From positions 256,167,597-256,231,596 of the forward strand of contig CM062290.1 of NCBI GenBank assembly GCA_031216915.1: DNA of 64,000 nt. Reading direction: 5' to 3'. Every line of letters begins with the position of its first letter. The stretch's first letter is position 1. Below, in pieces: positions 12,601 through 24,600 of the stretch. A program made the translations under genes and the position numbers. The DNA is from Pictodentalium vernedei. Its lineage: Eukaryota; Mollusca; Scaphopoda; Dentaliida; Dentaliidae. The notes beneath the pieces are model-generated. The model was not told the origin of the DNA. It did no database searches and saw only the letters and a program-made list of their open reading frames with translations.

Positions 12601-15600
12601 TTCTGTTCATTCCGTATCTAGATGGATTCAGTTAGCTATTCTGTCAGCTTATAATGCTTTGTCTCTGAATCAGAGAATAGCTGATAAGATTTAGCTCACG
12701 AAGTTAGAGCTTTAGCTTCTTCTTGGGCTTATGCTAGTAGTACTTCTTTGAAGGATTTGATGCAAGCAACTTACTGGACACAACTGACGACTTTTACCAA
12801 ATTTTATCTTCGAGATTTAGAATCAATTTCGGATGATCTCAGATCTTTAGGACCGTTATCCTTAGCTCAGAATGTCATCCATTCTAATTAGGATTTTCAT
12901 TGAACCTTCTGTTTGGTCTGCTCTAGCACTGTCTCCAGTCTACTACCCTCTTTGTTTTGAAGTGTAGTTACTTTCAAAACAACGGGAATGGGGGAGATGG
13001 TATTTCCAAATAGTCATCTGACTTTATAGTGAAAAGCATGGACATACCTCCTTCAGTGATAGTATCCTGGGGTCAGTGCTATGGTTGTTTTAATGTGTAG
13101 CTTGATATGAAGCAATTTTCAATGTATTATATGCTTTTAATGTGTAGCTCGATGTGAAGCATTATTGTATATGTCATGTGTCAAGACGAGCTTTACTATA
13201 CAATACTCGGACATTTTTAATAATTTTTAATGATTTATAAAGAGTCTCATTTCTTTGGACTTCTTTATATTTTGGCTGCCTTTATCAACTTAGCATAATG
13301 GGTTATGACCGTTATGCTAGGCCTTAAATAGAGTTACACCTATATATTTTTATACTGTACCAATGACCCAGACATAGCTGGTGCTAACTCTTAAAAATCT
13401 AGGGCCAAACACAAATTTTGCCCCCCAATCCCCAAAATTTGCATCTAAAACCAAAGAAATCACGTCCTGAATGGCCCTCCATACTTCACCTCTACTGCGC
13501 ATGCGCAGTGTCAATGAGGTCCCGAAATTGGCACCATTTATCATTCTTTGTTTGGCCCTTCATCAGTTCACATCTGACTGATCTTTGTGCTTGTAAATCT
13601 CAGTTTAAATGATGCCAGACACATAAATATTAGAGAAATGGTGGATCTAAAGAGGAAATAGAAGGAGGAGAGGAAAAATGAGTGACAGAAAATAATCAGG
13701 GCTGTAACTTAAAATTTTTTAATGAAATTATGTTAAGTTACCTATTTTCGAGGCATGGGCCTGTTGTGGTCATTCTTGCTATAAAGTTACACTGCTTGTT
13801 CAGTGTTTTCCTCTCTCCCTTTCCTTTAAGTCCCCCCTTGCTATTCTCCTATGCTTTTGGCATAATTTCTGTAATATTATTACTAAAATTTCTTGGGAGT
13901 TTTTAGCTGGGTAACAGAATGAATTCTGTTCTTTTCCCCATGTTTACGTCCTCACCCATGGGTGTCTAGGTGTAGTGTTCTGCATCTACCATCTGATGTT
14001 CTGCAGTTTCTGCCCTGGAAGTCTCTGTTTTGCATCAGATAGTGTATTATTGGTAACTGATTTTGGGCCATGGTTATCAGTGCCTGGAGTCATGTTTCTG
14101 GTGTTTTTACACTTCTTGTTTACATTGACAACAGTCTCTGTGGAGGGGGATTTCTTGTCTTTGTGTTAGTTTAATCATAACAAGATACATTATTATTATT
14201 CGTAAGTGTTGCATAAATTTTTAAAAATATTTTTAAAATTTTTGTCCACACTTAGGCTTGGGATCCATTGGGGCTCAACGTTACTTTTCAGAAACTTGGG
14301 CTTTTCTGAAAAAATATTTTTTCGAAAAAAAAAAATTTTTTTTTTTTGATTTCAATTATTTTTTCTATGTTAATGGATCATGTTATTATGTATCTTTGTT
14401 TTCAGGGGTTGGTGCGAGTACTAGGACTTTTTGTATTCTTTTCACAATGAAAGGATATTGTTCAATTGTAATAAGAGGAAATCTTCCTCTGACTTTCATA
14501 ATCATTGTATTAATTGTAGTCAGTGTACTCGCACTAACTCCTGTTCAGTAGATGACAAACATGGGAAGCGTGTGTCACGGTATGTTAGCGGGGAAATGGC
14601 CATGCCGGTCCTTTCTCCGCAGGGTCACTCTAGTTTATCAATCTCTATTTCAGACGAACAAGAACAGGGTGATGTATCCGTGATGTCTTCCAAAAGTGTG
14701 CCTCCGTCGTCACAATTAAATGAAGAGCTAGCGGCAAAGTGCTCATGGAAATACGTCAATTGCCTAAGAGGTCCCTAGTAGGATCGACGGCCTTTGACGT
14801 CCGCTAGCTCGCCCGGTCTAGCATCCATTCATCGAATGGTTCGGCAGCCAGGTTCGTCCGTTGCGGTCCAGAAAGGAGTTTTGGGTGATGCGAGCACTAT
14901 AAATCAACTAAGTGCACACCCAGTGACGGCGGATCAGAAGAGAGAACGGAGGAAGCCTATTAGTCCGGTTCCTAGCTCGTCCAGGACCATCTGGGCTGCG
15001 AGCGAGAGAGGCCCGTCTCTCGTACAACAACATCTGGGACCAGATGTTGTGGTACAAACTGTTTCGCATTCGGAGCATACGTCCGCCGCTCGGGACGCTC
15101 CGTTATATAGACAGTCCGGAGAGACTGTCAATAAGGCTTCCTCATCCTCACAGGACAGCGCACACGACCGCACCTTGGCTACGTGACCTCGGATATCCAG
15201 CCAGCTTCGCCAATCAGAGAATCCACGGCGACCAGGTCACGCCATCCAGTAGCCAGGGACACGAGGCCTGTAGACTCCGGATGTTCGCATAAGAAAAGTA
15301 TGCAGGAGTCAACGTACACGGAGCTTCCAGCGGCAAAGCATCATAAGACCGCTACTCCACAGGCATCAGTGACGGATGTGCTATCCCAAATAGCACAACT
15401 TATCGCAGCATCCCAGCAACGACAGAATCTCTGTCAGATCAGGTAATATCCGACGACGCTGGGTCGGTACGCTCCGCTGAAGCATCAGGTACGGACATCC
15501 GAAAACTTCATAGGGTCCGACAGGATGGCGAAAGGGCCTCGGAGGATTTCGAGCTTTCCCTTTAGGAACAACATAAGCTGCTGTACATTTCATCCGGCTT

Positions 15601-18600
15601 TATCTTCTAGAGGTTGTTTCGTCAGACCAGAATGCTGTGATGCCGGATAAGAGACTGATAGCGTCTGTGGACACAAGAATTTTTTGATCGGTTCAGGGAC
15701 ATCGTCCCTGAGTTTCCGACACAGTCCAGTAATGTCACAGGAACTTTCGAATTATTGAACGACGTTATATATATGCTTGCTATTAAACAAGCAAGTCTGG
15801 TTTCTTGTTCGCAAAAGTTACCGTGATGTCTTCCAAAAGTGTGCCTCTGTCGTCATAGTTAAATGAAGAGCTAGCGGCAATTAGTGCTCATGGAAATACG
15901 TCAATCGCCTAAGAGGTCCCTAGTACGATCGACAGCGTTGACATCCGCTAGCTCACCCGGTGTAGCGTCCATTCATCGAATGGTTCGGCAGCCGGGTTTG
16001 TCCGTTGCGGTCCTGGAAGGAGATTTGGGTGATGCGAGCACTATAATAAGACAAAGTGCACACCCAGTGATGACGGATCAGAGGAGAGATCGGAGGAAGC
16101 CTATTAGTCCGGTTCCTAGCTCGTCCAGGTCCATCCGGGCTGCGAGCGAGAGAGGCCCCTCTCTCGTACAACAACATCTGGGACCAGATGTTGTGGTACA
16201 AACGTTTCGCATTCGGAGCATATGTCCGCCGCTCGGGACGCTCCGTTATATAGACGGTCCGAGAGACTGTCGATAAGGCTTCCTCATCCTCACGGCAGCG
16301 CACACGACCGCACCTTGGCTACATGACCACGAATATCCAGCCAGCTTCGCCATTCAGGGATTCCACGGCGAACAGGTCGCACCATCCGGTAGCCAAGGGA
16401 CACGAGGCCTGTAGACTCCGGGCACTCGCATAATAGAAGTATGCACGGGTCAACGTACACGGAGCTTCCAGCGGCAAAGCAACGTAAGACCGCTTATCCA
16501 CAGGCCTCAGTGACGGACATGCTATCCAAAATAACACAACTTATCGCAGCATCCCAGCAAACGACAGAATCTCTGTCGGATCAGGAATAATCCGACGACG
16601 CTGGGTCGGTACGCTCCGCTGAAGCATCAGGTACGGATGACCGAGCACTTTATAGGGTTCGACAGGATGGCGAAAGGGATTTGGAGGATTTCGAGCTTTC
16701 CCTTTCGGAACAACAGAAGCTGCCATAGATTTCTTCCGGCATTTTCTTCCAGAGGTTGTTCCGTCGGACTAGAATGCTGCGATGCTGGATAAGAGACTAA
16801 TAGTGTCATTGGACACAGAATTTTTTTTTTTGATCGGTTCAGGGACATCGTCCCTGAGTTGCCGACACAGTCCAATAATGTCACAAGAACATTTGAATTA
16901 TTGAACGACGCTATATATATAAGCTTGCTACCAAAACAAAACAGGCAAGTCTGGTTTCTTGTCCGCAAATGCTCTTACCTGCCGTTCATCAAATCTAGGA
17001 ATAATTTGAAACAGCAGGACAGAGCATACCGAGAGTTCCTCTGCGTCTAGACGACGAGGCTGAAGACTTGGAATTGTCTATATCGCCGTCTATGTCAATT
17101 CCAACCACAACGTTGGAAACGACAATAATGTCTAACAGACTTAACTTAAATGCTTTATCATACGCAGACCACCTTACTAAGGCGTTATCATTACGTCTTC
17201 AAGGGAAAGAATTCCAGGATATGATCCTCAATGAGATTTCTTTCAAGGGCAGTAGCTTTTCCACGTATAACTCCGCCCTTCAGTGGCAAACCTGGAGTTG
17301 GTTAGACGTGACGCAGCCCTAGCTACATCCACGCGCGTGGATAGTAAGGTGAAGAACTCTCTCAGAGTCGCTTCGGTCTCGGAGAAGCTTCTCTTCGACG
17401 GCAACCTTTCAGCAATCTATGAATTGCTCGATATAGACGTTCTCTTGTCAATCAAGTGTAACAAGAGATTCAGACTTGGGCAAACATTCAATGGTTGACT
17501 CAAGGAGTTCCACTGCAGTTGCCGGATCCGAGTTTTACGATTATGACGGATGCCAGTCAAACAGGTTGGGGTACAACATTGATCCCAACGGATTCGAAGT
17601 GCCAGGGTCTTTGGGTTCCGCAGTTTCTAGGCAAGCACATAAACATCCAAGAAATGATGTCAATTTGGCTTGCACTACGTCATTGGATGAACATTATTCA
17701 GAAAGCGCATGTCCAAATCCTGTCCGACAATACGACAGTAGTTGCGTATATCCGGAACCAGGGAGGCACTCATTCTGTTCCGTTATTCAATTTAACGGAA
17801 AGAATCCTTCTGTTTGTTCTAGAATACCAAGTTCTGCTTTCGGTCCGTCATATTCCGGGTTGTCTGAATGTTTTGCAGACTCCCTTTCACGGAAGAGTCG
17901 CTTGTTGCCGTCAGAATGTACTCTCAACAAACAGGTATTCAATCAGATTTGCTACCAATGGGAGCGGCCAATGATAGACTTATTTGCAACACAACTCAAC
18001 AATCAATTGCAGACGTATGTGTCACCATGTCCGGATCCCCGAGCATATGCAGTAGACGCTCTATCGATCTCGTGGGACGGAATGATAGGATATGCGTATC
18101 CTCCAGCGCCGTTGATTCAGCAAATATTGCTAAAGATAAAACAATCACAATACAATTCTGTTGGTAGCATCTCTGTCTCCACAGAGACCGTGGATAAATC
18201 TACTCAGGTGTCTGCTGTGGGACTTACCACGAAAACTTCCTCCACGAGAGGATCTTCTTTTGCTGGGGAAATCGTGTCAACTTCATCACAACCCGCAAGG
18301 TCTCAACCTTCACGTATTCCGTTGTGAGGTCCTTCTTGCACGGCAAGCATTGTACAGGACGAGCAGTGGACGCGATTTCTAACTGTAGGAGGACCTCCTC
18401 TTCGCTATACTATGTGGCTAAAGTGGAAGGTCTTTCGTCGTTGGTGTAGGGATCATTATGTTGATATTTTTGATCCCTCCATACCAGACATTGCAAGCTT
18501 TCTAGTATACTTGTTTGACGAGATCAACTGCAGCCTGTTACTATTAAAGGTTATAGGTCTATGTTATCTGATACCTATGCACACCATGATAGTTTACAAT

Positions 18601-21600
18601 TGGATCTAATGTCTCTTTATCTAAATTAGTTAGAAACTTTTCGATAAATAGACCTAGAACCCTTAGATTAATTCCTAAATGGAATTTAGCTTGGGTTCTT
18701 CTTAACTAAAAGAAAACCATTCCAGCCTCTTGAGATAGTAGATTTCAAATTCTGGTCTTATAAGACAGCATTTCTCTTAGCTTTCTCTTCTGCTTGAAGA
18801 GTCAGTGAGCTTCATGCACTATCGGTGGACGATTCTCACTTTCGTAGTGTTGGGAACACTATTACCTTTACTACTAATGTTGGATTTTTGGCTAAGAATC
18901 AGGCTCCTAATAAATATCCGGAACCTATTGTTTTAAGGCCCTTCCATCTTCAGATGGGCATAGGCCTTTACTCTGTCCGGTTAGAGCTTAATGTATTTAT
19001 AAACAAGATCTCTGTTTATCAGAAAGGACGTAAAAGCTTCTTCTGTCTCTGATGCCTCATAGAAAGGACATTACGGTCCATTCTATTGCTAGATGGATTC
19101 AATTAACTATCTGTACTGCTTATGATAATCTATCTTTAACTCAGCAGTCTGTGCTTAAGATTTCGGCTCATGAAGTAACAGCTCTTTCTACATCTTGGGC
19201 TTCTGCAAATAGTGTTGCTATTACACATTTAATGAAGGCTGCATATTGGTCTCAGCCATCCACATTCACGAATTTTTATCTCAGAAATATAGAGTCCATT
19301 TCTGGAGACCTGTATTGTTTAGGTCCATTATCTGCTGCTCAGAATGTCGTTCACTAAACAGTTGCAACTATAGTTATGTAGGCTTTCTGTTCAGGCAGTG
19401 ACTCTGTCCTGTTGCCCTCTTCGCTCTGAGCTATTTGACCCAGGGCAAGGGGAAAGTGTGGGGGGGGGGGGGGGGAGGGTGTTCCCTTGGGTCACCTGTT
19501 TTAAAATGAAAACAAGGGGATACCCCCTCCGGAGTCAGTAATTCTGAGCTGTTACTGGGATGGTTTTAAAGTGAAAAGTTAATGTTTAAAAATTCATTCA
19601 TGTCATATTTTTAAAGTGTAGCATTTGAATATGTCACGTGTCAAATGGGCGTTAATATACAATCCTCGGACACTTTTATGAGTATAAAGAGTCTCAATTC
19701 TCTGGACTAACTTTATTTATTGGCTTACTTTAAAAATAATTAGTATAAGGATTATACTGGATGTTAATAGAGAACATGAATGTTATGATGCTCAATTATG
19801 GAGGGTGTTGTGTCTTTCTAATTTATCATAAATAAGAAAAATACATGTAAAGCCTAATACTCCTTTTCTCATCGAGGGGATGACTCTATTTTATATAGTT
19901 GAGCTTATTGGATTTTCCTCTGTGTCCTAGGCCCTCCAGCCTTTTTACTATTCAGCTATGTCTGGGTCATTGGTACAGTATAAAAATGTTAAAAAAATTA
20001 TAGTAATTTATATATTTTTTATACTTACCAATGACCCAGACGGGGATGGCCCTCCCAGGAGTTGGGAACTCATACCTCCCCACTGAGTACATAGCGCTGA
20101 CCAGGCACTGATTGTAAGAATGATAAATGGCGCCAATTTCGGGACCTCCTTGACACTGCGCATGCGCAGTAGAGGTGAAGTATGGAGGGCCATTCAGGAC
20201 GTGATTTCTTTGGTTTTAGATGCAAATTTTGGGGATTGGGGGGCAAAATTTGTGTTTGGCCCTAGATTTTTAAGAGTTAGCACCAGCTATGTCTGGGTCA
20301 TTGGTAAGTATAAAAAATATATAAATTACTATAAATTTTTTAACTTTCATTGTTTTTCTGAAATAGGAGCAATGAATATCAAGTACTAGGCCCGCATGCC
20401 TGTTTACTATTCTCAGCTAGTCTGGGCCATTGGTACAGTGGAAAAATATGAAAAATTTATACCAATTTCAATATTTTTAATACTTACCAATGGCCCAGAC
20501 GGGGATGGCCCTTCCTGGAGTAGACACTCCTTCCTCCCCGCTGAGTTATATTACAGTTCTTAATAACATTTAACAGGCACAACAATAAAGAATGACAAGA
20601 TGGTGGTAGCCTATTGTTGTCCTTGACAACAAGTTGCGCATTGCACAAAAAGTATGGAGGACCATACTGGTCTTCTCGTTTTTAAGTCTTTTGGCAATTT
20701 TGGGGGTTTGGGGGATTCAAAATTTGTGTTTGGCCCTGGTAATAAATTGGGTTGCACCAGCTAGTCTGGGCCTTTGGTAAGTATTAAAAATATTAAAATT
20801 GGTATAAATTTTTCATTTTTAAAATACTCAGTGGGTTAAGAGTTAATGTACAAAACAATCCTGGAAATGAATTAGGAATTGAACTTCTTACTGTATTAGG
20901 TGGAGGGAGATGCCAGACAAACAAAAATTTTGTGTTTAATTGGTAACTAAAGTATTTTTCAGAACCCTAAAAGTATTCTTATTTCATTTACTATTTCATA
21001 GTTGGTGAAACAAAATTCAAGTTCTCTTGAATTAGTCAATATAAATATAAAATTTTCTTTACCTTGATTTCTCGTTAAATTTTGGCTGTCTAGATAGGAA
21101 ATCGAGGCTTGACTAGGCATCACTGCTGTGCCACAAATCTCTTGTATTTTTGAAGTTACAGAATCTCAAAAAATATCCCGGTCTGTCAAGGGTCAAACTG
21201 AGGATACAATTGCAGTGCAGTTTAAAAAATGCTCATATTCTAATTCAATGTTAAGAAATTACCTCAGCTCTCAAGTGGTTAAAATTAAGGTAGAGTCAAT
21301 ATGATGTGGTATTCTTATAAAAAACTATTGAATAAATGGAAGAGTACAATGACTAAAGGGGTGAGTTTTTTTGCTCTCCGGAAGATGTCCAGAAAATTCC
21401 TATTTGCATTCATTTGGTGTGTGGAGACCTCCTGGACCTCTCTCGCATATCCAGTTTCAGATGCAGGTAGAAGCTGAAGAGCAGAGGAAATCACTGCTTA
21501 AATCATGTAAACCAGGTATCACAGCCTACTTAATGCAGAAGAAAGAACAGTGAATAATGAAAATGAAGTTGAAGAGGGATGGGACTTGTCAAGAAATTAT

Positions 21601-24600
21601 AGCCATTTAACTTTTCTCTTCTGCCACACAAAAGGTTTCCATTGGATTAGGTTGTTTTTTCTGTTGAATAAAACTTATTGAACATCCTTCCCAAAAGAAA
21701 CCTTCATATCTCTTCAATGGTACCCCATTAAATGATATACTAACTACAGCTGGTGGCTAATTCGATAGTATTAGCTGTACTACTGTACTTAAAAAAAATA
21801 GTTTATCGGCAATGTAGTATATATCATTGACTGATATCAGAAGCTGAAAGGGAGATACAGCAGTGGAACCATGTTAATTGAATGGCCACCTTGTTAGTGA
21901 ATATTATTAACAGGTGTATTCAATTAACATGGCTTTGGTCACTTTTCTGTAGTCTAGATATAAACTGAGTGGAGCTCTGTCAAATACTGCCAAACATTGC
22001 CAAATAAGATATAATAGATTATATGCCAGCTTTAAATTCAGAATCTTTTGATTTTAATATACAGCATCCTCAGAAGATTCAGATTCAAGATTGTTCAAAT
22101 CAAATACCTGGGTTCATATTTAGGCTCCTTATGAGTGTCCAAGTTTTAACTTAGTGCAATATGAGGAATATTTTTTGAAAAATCTTCTCCATAACCATGA
22201 ATCAGAATCTTCTGATATTTGGTATCCAAGATCCTTATGGGGGTCAGATTCAGTTTGTTCAAAAAAAGTCCCTGAGTTAACATTTCTGCCCCCTATCGAA
22301 GCCTGAATTATAACTTGGTTCAAAGTAAGGAATCATTTTTAGAACCCTTCTTCCCCAGAACACCAAGCAAAATATTTTGATATTTGATATACAGCATTCT
22401 TATGGGGGTGACGTTCAAGTTTGTTAAGATCTAGTCCCTGGTTAAATACTATTCAAAAAAAGTAGGGGATATTTGATAAAAGTGAGATATATGAAGCAAT
22501 ATATTTATATTTTCATCAAAAAGACAATTGAGGCATTGCACTGTGACATCTGGTGAATGATTTCAGTGATAGTTGGGTGTCTAACAAGCACACATTTCGC
22601 ACACTGAGCTGTAGAAGACATGGACGGTCAGTCGGAGAATTTACTACATTCAGTGCAAGACCTCAATACCCTTTAAATCCTCCGTGGTTTGTGAGATAAG
22701 TGCAGATCCGATGTGGCAGACACCTCACCAAACATCCAATATCAGCTTGACTGATGTTATTCCATTCTTCCTGCAGTGCAGCGACGAGTTCCTAGACATT
22801 GGGAGGGGGCTGTTGGCATTGTCATAGGCACCTGTCAGGCATATCCCAGACGTGTTCGATTGGTGAAAGGTCTGGACTTAATGCTGGCCAAGGCAGTGTA
22901 GTGATGTTCTGCTCCTGAAGGAACTCTGTAGTGACACGGGCCCTGTGTGCTCTTCAATTATCATCTTGAAAAATGAATCGAAGGCCGTGATGTCACGCAA
23001 ATGGCACCACATGAGCTGCTAACATGTTGTCATGGTAGTACTGCCCTGTGACATGCCCTTGGATGACATGTAATGCTGTTCTGCTTGTGATGGTTATGCC
23101 TCCCCACACCATAACCGATCCACCACCAAAATGATCAGTTACATCATAGTATCATTCGTTTCGCTGCTGCCACACTCTGTTTTGCTGGTCGTGGAAGTCG
23201 AGAGTGAACCTCAATTCATCGGGAAACATGATGTTGCTTCATCGACGATTGTCTCAGTGCTGTCAGGCTCCACACCAATTACGCCTTGCTGCGATGTGAC
23301 GTTCAGTCAAAGTGGAATTATTCGAAGTCGTCGAGTGTACAAATTCCAGTTGTGTAGGCGATTTTGGATAGTTTGACCACATCGCACATCTGTCACTCGG
23401 TTCAGCTGCTGTCCAATATATGAGGCACTTCGATGGCGGTTATGTAATGCTGTGTTTCGGATGAAACGATCCTGTTTAGCAGTTGTCGCCCTTGGATGAC
23501 CTGACTGACGTCTGTCATCAACACTGCCTGTCTGACGGTAGCGTGACTACAACCTGTGAATCACCGATTGAGTAATGTTGAGAATTTGGGCCACTGCAGT
23601 CTGTTGCCATCTTCCAACATGACAACAGCTCGTAAATGTTTGTCACGTGTCAGTCTTCGCATACCTCAAAAGTTACATTTCGATCAAAACCTATCGATGA
23701 ACAAGTTTATACAAAAAAAAGAACGATGAGATCTCCAAAAATGCTCGTCCCGTACAAGTGAAAATTTCAAAACGTACCACACACATATATTGATGTGTCC
23801 AATCACTCGCATCCAATACCATTTTTCGAAAATGTCTACATCAATTTGGATATGCTCTACATTTTTTTTAATAGTAGATATAGGGGATATCGGAGCCCTA
23901 ATTTCAACTTAGTGCAAAATGAGGAAATTTCTTTAATAATCTTCTTCTTCAGAACCACCAATCATCATTATGGGGGAGGGGGGGGGGGGTTGGTCAGATT
24001 TATATTTCTTCAAACCAAGTCCATAGGTTTATATTTGGGCTCCCTTGGGCATCCGAAATTTTAACTTAATGTAATATGAGGAATATTCTTTAAAAATTCT
24101 TTTTTCCAAAACGGCCAGTCAGAATTTTTCTTTTATATTTGGTATGCAATATTCGTAGGGAGGAGGCAGATTCAAGTGTTCAAACCAAGCCTGAATTTTA
24201 TCTTAGTCCGACATGAGGAAAAACTTTTTAAAATCTTCTTAAGAAGGTCCCTGTTTTAGTGTTGTTGGAAATACTGGATTTTCAGGCATTATATCTGTGA
24301 TAGCATAAGAATCTTAGTAAAATGAATGATACACAGGTTTTTTTTAAATCTGAATTCCTGAGTTTCTATTTATTGGAGTTACAATGATTCAAGATCCTGA
24401 CTCTGATGAATCATTTGTGTTTTGTTAAGAGAGCCCTTCTGGGGCCTCTTGTTTTAAAATATAATCAGAAGGTGTTGTTATTGATATTTATTATGTCCCC
24501 TGTTTATTATGTAGATAGAGAATGGGCATATATATACAGATGAACTGGCAGTAGAGCCTGATAGAAGTGTATTTCATGGAGATGCCTCCGGAAGAATTAT

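Larger units (their letters stand above)
13346..20344 (+). mobile_element. DIRS1-type retrotransposon copy 3, complete ends, 7.0 kb, nested in copy 2
   Basis: The left terminus is ATTTTTATACTGTACC at 13346 and the right terminus AAATTTTTTAAC at 20344. The terminal repeats (13346-13555 inverted against about 20112-20313) differ at only two bases over roughly 195 bp beyond the very ends. The ICR (19953-20041) matches both termini. No target duplication is seen, as expected for tyrosine-recombinase integration. Content: gag-like region with a 1.14-kb internal duplication, no RT, RNase H plus methyltransferase-like segment, recombinase. It is a deletion derivative that must have moved using proteins from another copy. 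Confidence 0.9.
7862..20814 (+). mobile_element. DIRS1-type retrotransposon copy 2, interrupted by copy 3
   Basis: The left terminus is ATATTTTTCCACTATACC at 7862 and the right terminus ...GGTATAAATTTTTC at 20814. The body is 7862-13345 plus 20345-20814 (about 5.95 kb), separated by the complete insertion of copy 3. The two terminal repeats share a diagnostic stretch (CATACTGGTCTTCTCG and its complement) absent from copies 1 and 3, so they belong together. Order: left repeat, gag-like region, RT/RNase H, recombinase, 3' region, [copy 3], ICR, right repeat. It lacks parts of the RT palm and of the RNase H-recombinase junction. Confidence 0.85.
22020..24265 (+). repeat. Diverged tandem array (unit about 165-175 bp) interrupted by a Tc1 element
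   Basis: Recurring phrases are CAGATTCAAG-TTGTTCAAA, TTTTAACTTAGTGCAATATGAGGAAT and GATATTTGGTATACAGCAT...TATGGGGGT. They occur before (22020-22449) and after (23877-24265) the Tc1 insertion. Non-coding. Confidence 0.6.
6629..24514 (+). other. DCAF17: DCAF17 intron, 17.9 kb, filled by nested transposons
   Basis: Flanked by GTATGT and TTATGTAG and by exons whose phases agree (0/0). It holds a SINE, hairpin MITEs, the nested DIRS pair (7862-20814) and a Tc1 element in a tandem array. Both DIRS elements lie in the same orientation as DCAF17. Confidence 0.75.

Noticed and set aside
13350..13544. Conserved 64-codon peptide encoded at both 13350 (-) and 20120 (+)
   Set aside because: Identity comes from the DIRS inverted terminal repeats; the frame is not preserved in copies 1, 2 and 4.
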